Assembly (NCBI RefSeq): GCF_023343835.1
Contig: NC_064434.1
Coordinates: 22,673,505 to 22,737,504 of the forward strand
Origin: Lagopus muta
Taxonomy: Eukaryota > Chordata > Aves > Galliformes > Phasianidae
Direction: 5' to 3'
Length of the DNA: 64,000 nucleotides
Shown: positions 56,601 through 64,000 of the stretch, one piece after another
Layout of the letters: each line of letters starts with the position of its first letter
How positions within the stretch are numbered: position 1 is the stretch's first letter
The notes under the pieces: model-generated
The model's database searches: none
What the model was told of the DNA's origin: nothing
What the model saw: only the letters and a program-made list of their open reading frames with translations
Translations under genes and position numbers: made by a program

Positions 56601-59306
56601 AAGGGCCTTGTTAGTTGCAGACTGTGTAGCACTCTGCTTCTGCTCTGCCCTCTCAATATCAGCCTGAGCAACAAGCACCCAGACAGGCACACTGCCTACA
56701 CGGCTCCAAAGACCCCAAAAAAGACCCCAAAAACCCAGCAGTGAGATTCCCCAATACCTCTTGCCACACAGCTTGGAGAGATACAAAAAGATCCTACTGA
56801 ACTGCTCAGCACTGATCTATGCACGCCATCAGTTCCCACCTCCCTTTTGCCCTGAAAGCAGTACAGAGAGACCGAAGCTGGATTTCTAAAGTGATCTGTG
56901 TGCATGAAGCTGTAAAAGCTTTTAGATTTCACTTCCCCTTCTATCCATACCAAAATTTTCTGTTGGTAAAGGCCAAAAGATCCCACTGAGAACACAAGAA
57001 CCTGCTGAAGTGCTACAAGAGCTCATCACTCACCAGCTGCCCCTGAGTGATGTACTTCTTCCACCACAGATAAGGACGCATCGCTGGAACAGCCGACAAT
57101 CCGTAGTAGGAGTACATGAGGACATGGATAAAGCTGTTCAGTGTGGCACCGAAATAAGCTGAAACAGCAAAGGAGAAAGAAAGTACACTGAATTACCAGG
57201 AAAATGCTGTTACATGGAACCAAAAGCTCAAAATGGCTACTATTTAAAATATGGTTTCTCTTAGAACAAAAGCAAAAAACTCCCCTCTCCTGAAACTCAA
57301 CTGAGAATGTTGACTCAACCGAGTGTTTGAGGTGCTTTGCCACTGTGTGCTGTATATCAGCCTTCTGATTTTGTTTGCTCTATTTATTATTTTTCTACAC
57401 TCCATCTTGTCAATAGGAAGCTGATAAAAATGAGTCATGTAAACATGCCCAACAATCCACAGCTTCTCCAATCTAATTTCAGGCCAATTTCACTTTCTGG
57501 GAGGGAGCCTATTTGGTCATTTATAAGCAAAAGCAACGAGTAGCTTCTGAATGTGAAAGCTAACCATTCCATTTGTCCTTGTTTGCAGCATCTTTAGTCA
57601 TCAAATACATTTCAGTTTTAGCTTAGCACCAAACTGTGTGGTACTGGATGACCACACATGACACAGAGATTGGTAAGGAAGAAGAAAAACACATCACCAG
57701 AAATAGCGCAGAAGTATTTTCAAGACCACAAAAACTCAAGATAGACTCTAAGTACTTGCTCTTTGGACTGTTCTATAAACAGAGATTGACTTCTTTATAG
57801 GAAAATGTGGTTCTGGATGCACGCTTCCCATAAGTTCAACATTACTCACTGTCGTGCTGACAACACAAAACAAATATGAGTTTCTATGTTGTTTGGCTAG
57901 GAAAGCAGACTCCTGAGCAATCCAGCTACTTGGTCTGCCTTGCTGCTAGTTCACACCCACTGGATTTCAAAAGGTTTCTCTTGGATTAACGTGCATATCT
58001 GAACCACAACTGAACCACGCTAATACAGTTAGTAAAGTAGATGACAAGAAAAACAAAGGACATTAAAGAATCTGCCAAGGTTGCCAGAGGTTAGAAGGAT
58101 TTAGACAAGAGAGACACGGAAACCTTTCACTTAAGACACATTCAGTCAAGTTCATTAGTGCTCAGGGGACAACATTTTAGTTGAAATCATTTGTTGTGGT
58201 TACGAGTATAAAATGAGATTAATTTGTGAAAGTTACATCTCAGGTGAACTTTACAGATTTAAGGACAAGTGTCACTATTAGACATCTTGCAGTCAAAACA
58301 CATTTCTGGTTCTTCCTTGGAAAAAAACACTGTTTCATTTGAGGGTCTCCAAAAAAAGAGAAAGCAAGGCTGATAGGTGCCAGACCTGGACTGCTGCAGA
58401 AAACAAATGTCAAACTGTCAAGTAAAATCTTCAAGCTATATAGTCGTGTATTTTCCAGACACCCCGCAGGCATCTTAATATCTCCAGCAACGGCTGCAAT
58501 TCAGCAAAATAGCTTAGCATCAGAAACAACACATCCTGCACTTGAAGATACCAGAAATGTTTGATTTGACCAAATGAAAATCAAAACAAGGCCTCTGATG
58601 CCAGCATATCCCATCATAACCCAGTACTTACAGTGACCACAAGGCACCCAGTTCATAACAAACCACCAAATATTCAGCATCGTTGCATGGTGATAGACAT
58701 GCAGGACAGTGATCTGGTGATTATTTTTCCGCAGAATGAAAAAGAAGGTATCCATGAACTCAATGAGTTTGGAGAAATAATACCACCAGAGGACACGTAT
58801 GATCTAGAAAGGAGGAAACAAGTTTCAAAAGTACTGCACATTGTGACCAGACAGTATTTAGTGAACTATGGCAAAAAATGCTGTAGTGCTGCCTGTAAAG
58901 GCAAGATCTGAGAAGAAATCATCACCACACCTTCCCACAGACAGGGAACGGACACACAGTGGCCAGATACAGACTGAAGACCAATTCTGTTTTTTGAGCT
59001 GGGAACACATGGAAGTGTACATACAATTATTCACAGAAATTGTAAATATCAATGAATATACTGTTGATTAATTCTTATGTCTGACCATGCATCACCCATC
59101 CATACTGTGGAAGGAGAAAAAAACACACAGTTTGAACAAAAACTGCATGATCAATACCATTCTGCTTTCTACTTACATTCAAGGAGACAATTGAAAATGT
59201 AATTAACCTGAAGTCTTGATTACATTACCTTCATATCAGCTTCACCTCCACTGCGTGTGTCCTGACAGTAGAAATTGTATCCTCCCTCCCATACTCCTGT
59301 CACCAA
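53538..59306 (-). CDS. ELOVL5: ELOVL5, very-long-chain fatty acid elongase 5 (5' partial; 5 coding exons)
   Basis: ER multi-pass membrane 3-ketoacyl-CoA synthase. It condenses malonyl-CoA with C18-C20 polyunsaturated acyl-CoA, the first step of the elongation cycle used to make arachidonate and DHA precursors. Minus-strand exons: 59306-59229, 58803-58632, 57158-57034, 55253-55119, 53669-53538. All are GT-AG with consistent phase and give 213 residues plus stop. Human is 299 aa, so about 80 N-terminal residues, including the first membrane segments, are outside the window. Key motifs: [15 protein letters not shown], the catalytic histidine box [19 protein letters not shown], and TQGQL followed by QFVLT. 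Hydrophobic segments fit the ELO topology. The C-terminus ends KQRKQRKD, a basic tail of the kind used for ER retrieval. Confidence 0.96.
55119..55253 (-). CDS. ELOVL5: ELOVL5 coding exon (last membrane segments)
   Basis: Acceptor TCTTTCCCCAG, donor TCAG|GTAAAA; 45 codons. It encodes [40 protein letters not shown] and NFYIQ. A (TTTTG)n tract on the minus strand directly extends the pyrimidine tract of the acceptor. Confidence 0.97.
55262..55300 (+). repeat. (AAAAC)n simple repeat beside ELOVL5 exon
   Basis: AAAAAACAAAACAGAACAAAACAAAAC on + (TTTTG units on the ELOVL5 strand), starting about 8 bases from the exon boundary and forming most of its pyrimidine tract. Confidence 0.85.
57034..57158 (-). 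CDS. ELOVL5: ELOVL5 coding exon (membrane core)
   Basis: Acceptor TTGCTGTTTCAG, donor GCTG|GTGAGT. It encodes [20 protein letters not shown] then [20 protein letters not shown] and L. The [12 protein letters not shown] and KYITQGQL signatures are intact. Confidence 0.97.
58632..58803 (-). CDS. ELOVL5: ELOVL5 coding exon (catalytic HxxHH box)
   Basis: Acceptor CCTTTCTAG, donor CACT|GTAAGT. It encodes [40 protein letters not shown] and [22 protein letters not shown] is the ELO-family catalytic histidine motif. Confidence 0.97.
59229..59306 (-). CDS. ELOVL5: ELOVL5 coding exon (first in window)
   Basis: Acceptor GCTCTCCCCAG, donor GAAG|GTAATG; 26 codons in phase 0. It encodes [20 protein letters not shown] and GEADMK, matching human [18 protein letters not shown]. 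Confidence 0.95.
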
Positions 59307-62300
59307 CTGGGGAGAGCAAAGAACAAAGTGTCAGTCGGTGCCAACGCCGTGCCTCACAGTGAACCCAAACCCTGACAGAAGCTTTGGGAGACACGTGGTG
59401 ACAAGGCATCTGTGGACACCTCAGTGTGACACTAGGCTGGGTTTCAGCTCCAGGCACTACTTGAATCATAAAGAAGGGTGAATTAATAGAAATTCTTCAA
59501 TTGCAGTGTAACAGAATAAAAGCAGGAGATAGTGCTCCAGCTTATCCCACACAGCATGTGTTTGTTCCTAGACTGATTCTCCCTTCAGCTGATGATCTCA
59601 TTGCTGGAGAAAGGGAACAACCAAAGATTACAAATTATAATTGGTAATACCAAAGATTACAAAATACAATTGCAAACATGAGGATCTGACTACAATTTTT
59701 TCAGCCATATAACAGAACAAACCTTTCAGCTTTGCTATCTTCAACAGTTAACAACTAATGCTTTACCATATGTTGATTCTTTAAATCTTTTTAAATAAAT
59801 CCCTAATTCCAAGCACATTACATTCTTCACCATCCAAGTGATTTCCTCTTCAGTCTCTGTCACTGCCTGCCTGACTTCCTGATATATCAAATAATACCTC
59901 AAATATGACAAAATTACTTTGCAGAGTAATTAAGGAGTAATGACCAGCTAGCTACCAGTCATGAGAGGGTGACGAGGAGTCCTTTGCCTGGGGCTGGCTG
60001 AAACCAAGGTGGAATCCGGATCCGCTGCCAGTGCCCGTGTCCCATGCTTTTCCCACAGCTGCGGATCACACCGCTGTCCCTGAGCTCTGTGTATGAGGGG
60101 TGATGGGGAGCAGGCAGACTGCAAAGGGAGAGGCTGAAGCAGGCTCTGAAGGGCGAGAGGGAGGAGCACCTGGAAGGGGAGATTTTGAAGGTGGGACCTG
60201 AGAGGGCAGTAGGTGTGAGGACAGGATGAGAACAAGTGTCTTGGCTTATAATGTGGCCAGGAGGCAGCTTGCTATTTAAGCTATTTATTTTTAAAACCAA
60301 GGGAGAACCCTGGTGGTTCTGGCTTCTGACTTTTAAGAGGTTGCCATCAGTGCTTCTATTAAAGTAATAATCATGACAGAAGAGCCTGCTTGATGTTTAG
60401 AAAGACATTTTTTCCTCTTGGAAATAGTATTAGGAGAGGAATAGGGAATTTAAACTACCTCCAATTGTAAAAAGAATGGGAAGGCAACCTAAAAAATCCT
60501 TCCAAAAGCATGGACAGACATCCTGCACAAGTGACTTGTCCATTCTGGGCCTCATCTACACTCATGGAGAATTAAAAAAAAACAAACAGGCTTTGCAAGG
60601 CCATGGTTAAAAACTCAATGTACTGTAAGTCATTTAAAATAATTAGTTGCTACAATAACTGGTGCTATTAAACGCTGTCCAGAACTGTGAATGGGAAATT
60701 AATTCTGAAAGGTACAATAAAGATTATGATTTAAATGACCTTTTCCTAATGTTATTTCTTTCATGGCTCATTTTCTCCCTAAATTACCTTTAAAAATACC
60801 CAATCAGTCTAGGTCATTACTTTAGACCTCCTGAAATAGAACTATGGCCACTATTTAGTGGAGGAAGGGGGGGTGGGAAAAGACATCCAGTAATACCTTA
60901 ACATAAAGACCTGAAATTACCTCATGTAATGGAGAACAATCAATATTACCATGACAGTGACAGCAAGGCAGCCTTGTGCATCAGCAGCAGACCCAAGCAA
61001 TTTCTCTATCCAAGCAGCAAGGAGAACTCATCCAGGTACCAGCTACCCTCTCTGGACAAACCTTATACCAAGCTACTCTGACAGCATTGAGGGAATGCCT
61101 ATAAGGTTTCTTGGGTGCTCACTAGTAACATCAGGCAGACCACACTGTGCTGTAACAGTGTTGCTAAGAGCTTACAGATGTCTTCATGCAGATTTCACAG
61201 TTCAAAGAAGGGTGAGAAACAGAGGAATAATCACTTTTGCACGGTTACTATTGCAAACAGCAAGGGTCAGCCTCCATCTCCAGCTCTTCCAGGAATTCCT
61301 TCCGAGCAAAGGCTAGCACAGTGACACCCAGGGGGCTTTCCCTGCAAGGATACAGGTTCACTACATAAAGCTTGACAGAAGGTGTCCAGAATGATTCTGC
61401 TATTTAAAGAATAAAGGCATCAGTGTGAATGTAGTAAAACTTCAGTAAAACTTCAGTCAAGTATTTCCTTGTTTCCAGAAGAGCATATTGTAACATGCTA
61501 GGAATGGTAGTGTTATTTCACAGTCATAATGCTATAAATGATACAAGCAAGGCAATGTTTGTAGGAAACAGCAGTATCTTTTCACATAGAAATAGTATAG
61601 TTACTAAAGAAAAATCAAACCTTCCTTTCCAAAAGAAATTAAGAGGTCAAAAGCTGCCATGAGCTCATACTACTGTCCGTGAGCCTTGCTTTGAGTAACA
61701 CACGGCACCCATAGGTGATGGTTTTTCACAGGGATCAGCTGCTCTCCCACTATTTATTACAGCCACATCACTTTCAGCACATGCTGGAAGGCCTCAGAAA
61801 ACAGAAACAATAGGCTGCTCTGAGATCTGACCAACAGCAGTTCCCAGACGGCTGCGCTGCGTACAGAGCTGGGCACATCAATGCAGAAAACGATAAATGG
61901 AGCTAATGGAGCTGTTCGCTTAAAATGTTGGTGTCACAAATTGTCAGCAGGTGCATTTAAGTAATTTATCGTGCTTCCTGTGGCCTGCTTCCACCTCCTG
62001 AGCCCTCCTACAGCTGCTGTGGGCCCAAGATGGCCTTTGCTGGCCAGCTGACCTCAGGACGTCCTCCAGCTCAAGGCTGGCAGGAGCCCAGGCTTGCTAA
62101 TGGCACTGCTGATGCACGGCCACAGGCTATCTTCTCTTGAGAAATTAACCTGTGTAGAACAGGCTGACTGTAATCATTTCCAGAGTCTGCCATTTTGAAA
62201 TGACACGCCAAGAGGACAGCTCCTTCATAATCCAGTTAAAATAGCACTCCAAGGCACTGTTAAGTTCCTCAGCCCCAGGAAAAACACGGCAGTTCGAAGT

Positions 62301-63599
62301 CGCTTTTGTGCTTAAGTAGGATTCTCTTCCTTCTCTCTTTCATTTTTATAGTATGTTTGTGCTGCAATCGAGTTCCTCAAAATGCTGCAGCATGTGGTTT
62401 TTATCACTTTTGCTGTCAAAATAAAGCAGCATACCTGCACCACTCTGAACTGGCCGTGGAGATGGCTGGTGGGGAAGGATTTTGTGTTCTGATACCAGCC
62501 AAGGCCCAAGCCTGGCTACAGGCAGGTGCTTCATATGAAGAGTGAAGACACAGAGATTGCTTTCAGAAAGTGAGCCTTCATCACAGGCCAGTTTCCTCAA
62601 ATAGGAACTGACAGGGCAGTTGAGAGGAACCTCTTCCACTCCCCAGGGCCTGCCTTCCTCTAAAATTATCTGAGACAAGCAGCCCACCGCTCTCTTTTGA
62701 TAGTATCAGAACACACCACAGCTTTTTCCAGTCATTAAATGCCAGAATAGATAATTTACACTTATTATGTACATAAAATACTACCTACAAACCCTGAATA
62801 AAAAGTCTAAGATGTGATTTTAAAGACCAAAAAGACCATCAGACCACCAAGTGAAGCAAGAACACAGTAGCTGGAATTATACAAATCCCACACTTTTTCC
62901 CCACCCCTATGTTAGTGCATACAAACATTCAGATAAAATGGCCAGAAAACCAATGAGATCATCGTTCTCATCTTGGCTGGGAGGATGCCTCACTTCAATA
63001 TCATGTTTTGGTCACACAACACTAAAACTGAGCTGTGATGCTATGATTCACAGGCTGAACCATGACAGCTATAACTCAGGAGAAACTCCCAGGCAGAAGT
63101 TTAATAGCAAGCTAATAAAACGGTTTATTTTCAGATAGGATATTGAACAAGTTTGTATGCGGTGCTGTTTTATGACTGTCCTCAAACTAGGTCTGATAAA
63201 AGTTTAATTCAGGTGAAATACAATGAAATACAGAGATGAGAAAGGTATTATACCTCCCTCTTCCTTTTTTGAATGTTTACTGTCATCATTTTAGCTTGAA
63301 AAAGAACACGTGTCATGAAGTGTGACTGATGATCACTCATCCTTCACAGCTAAATTTCAGTGACAGACGTGGTCTGAGTGAGGCTGTTGCTGGCTTTATA
63401 CTGACACGGCTATTACAGAGGCACTCACTGCAGCCAGCAGATGTACATTAAGTTTAGGAATCTGACTTTTTCACTGTCACCTGGCTCTTTGGCTTTCATC
63501 CTGCAAACAGCGAGCAGCACAGTGTTATGTCAGCAAGGCTGTCGACTTGCAATATTTTAAGGCATCAGTCCTTGCTGCAGACCACTGCTTGCTCCCAAG
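59307..63599 (-). other. ELOVL5 intron (partial)
   Basis: No upstream ELOVL5 exon was found on the minus strand up to the window end, although the next should encode the segment ending FCE. The intron is therefore at least 4.7 kb. It contains a GC-richer patch at 59950-60240 and possible conserved blocks near 61850-62000 and 62130-62220. Confidence 0.6.
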
Positions 63600-64000
63600 T
63601 CACAGAATCACAGGGGTTGGAAGAGACCCTGGAGATGTTCTAGTTCAACCCGCTGCTACAACAGGTTCCCTACAGTAGGTTGCAGAGGAAAACGTTTGAG
63701 CAGGTTTTTAATATTTCCAGAGAAAAAAGACTCTCTGGGCAGTCTGCTCCAGTGCTTTGTCACCCTCATTGTAAAGAAAATTTTTGTCATGTTTGTATGG
63801 AACTTCCTATGCTTCAGTTTGTGCCCGTTGCCCCTCGCCCTGTTGCTGGGCACCACTGAAAAGAGGCTGGCCCCATGCCATCCTTTGGTAAGCATTGACA
63901 AGACCCTCTCTCATTCTTCTCTTTTCCAGCCTGAACAGCCCCGTGTCTCTCAGTCTCTCCTTGTGAGGGAGAAGCTCCAGGCCCCCCATCGCCTTTGTAG
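63600..64000 (-). mobile_element. CR1 LINE 3' fragment with end of ORF2, - orientation, runs off window
   Basis: On + it begins TCACAGAATCACAGGGGTTG and GAAGAGACCCTGGAGATGTT. The minus strand encodes KERLRDTGLFRLEKRRMREG and KIFFTMRVTKHWSRLPRES, which are CR1 pol C-terminal motifs in diverged form. It continues past the right edge. Confidence 0.93.

Noticed and set aside
58460-58472. ACCCCGCAGG, resembling a GCM binding site (ATRCGGGY)
   Set aside because: The flanking bases do not fit the consensus, it lies in an ELOVL5 intron, and single degenerate matches are expected by chance.
58633-58911. 92-codon + strand frame over the ELOVL5 catalytic exon
   Set aside because: Antisense shadow of the conserved HVYHH exon.

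Overview
This window is vertebrate nuclear DNA, almost certainly from a bird, and most likely chicken or another galliform. The evidence is three multi-exon genes with normal GT-AG introns, more than a dozen truncated CR1 (chicken repeat 1) LINE tails, a mariner relic like those known from chicken, and protein sequences that are close to but clearly different from the mammalian ones. The gene order and orientation, FBXO9 (+), GCM1 (-), ELOVL5 (-), is the same as I know from human 6p12. In chicken the equivalent block is expected on chromosome 3. Assignment to a species is inference.

Layout: (1) 1-13005 holds the last 11 coding exons of FBXO9, the F-box subunit of an SCF ubiquitin ligase. The first coding exon or exons lie left of the window. 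3' UTR sequence with several possible poly(A) signals follows to about 13.5 kb, or 14.3 kb in a longer form. FBXO9 introns carry CR1 tails, a TA/TAGA microsatellite and a mariner fragment. (2) About 14.3-24.1 kb is intergenic, with CR1 pieces and no gene I can support. (3) 24.1-32.3 kb is GCM1 on the minus strand, with five coding exons. The GCM zinc-binding DNA-binding domain is intact and highly conserved. The C-terminal half is shorter than in human and diverged, but ends in a recognisable conserved tail. (4) About 32.4-51.7 kb is a 19-kb intergenic desert upstream of GCM1, with CR1 debris (including a rare internal reverse-transcriptase fragment), a perfect (TTCCC)15 tract and some AT-rich stretches that could be conserved enhancers. 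(5) 51.8-59.3 kb is the 3' part of ELOVL5 on the minus strand: five coding exons covering the elongase catalytic core and C-terminus, plus a long 3' UTR. Its upstream exons were not found before the window end, so 59.3-64 kb is read as intron, finishing in a CR1 element that runs off the edge.

The three genes are not an operon or a common pathway. FBXO9 acts in protein degradation, GCM1 in transcription, and ELOVL5 in polyunsaturated fatty-acid elongation in the ER. Their linkage is old conserved synteny. No rRNA, tRNA, CRISPR or prokaryotic feature was seen. I found no convincing novel system. The most interesting items are the reduced avian GCM1 C-terminus with two PPxY motifs, an extra cysteine in its zinc-binding domain, and two unassigned open frames. 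Exon boundaries were worked out by hand from splice sites and reading phase. Comparisons with human proteins are from memory, not from a search.
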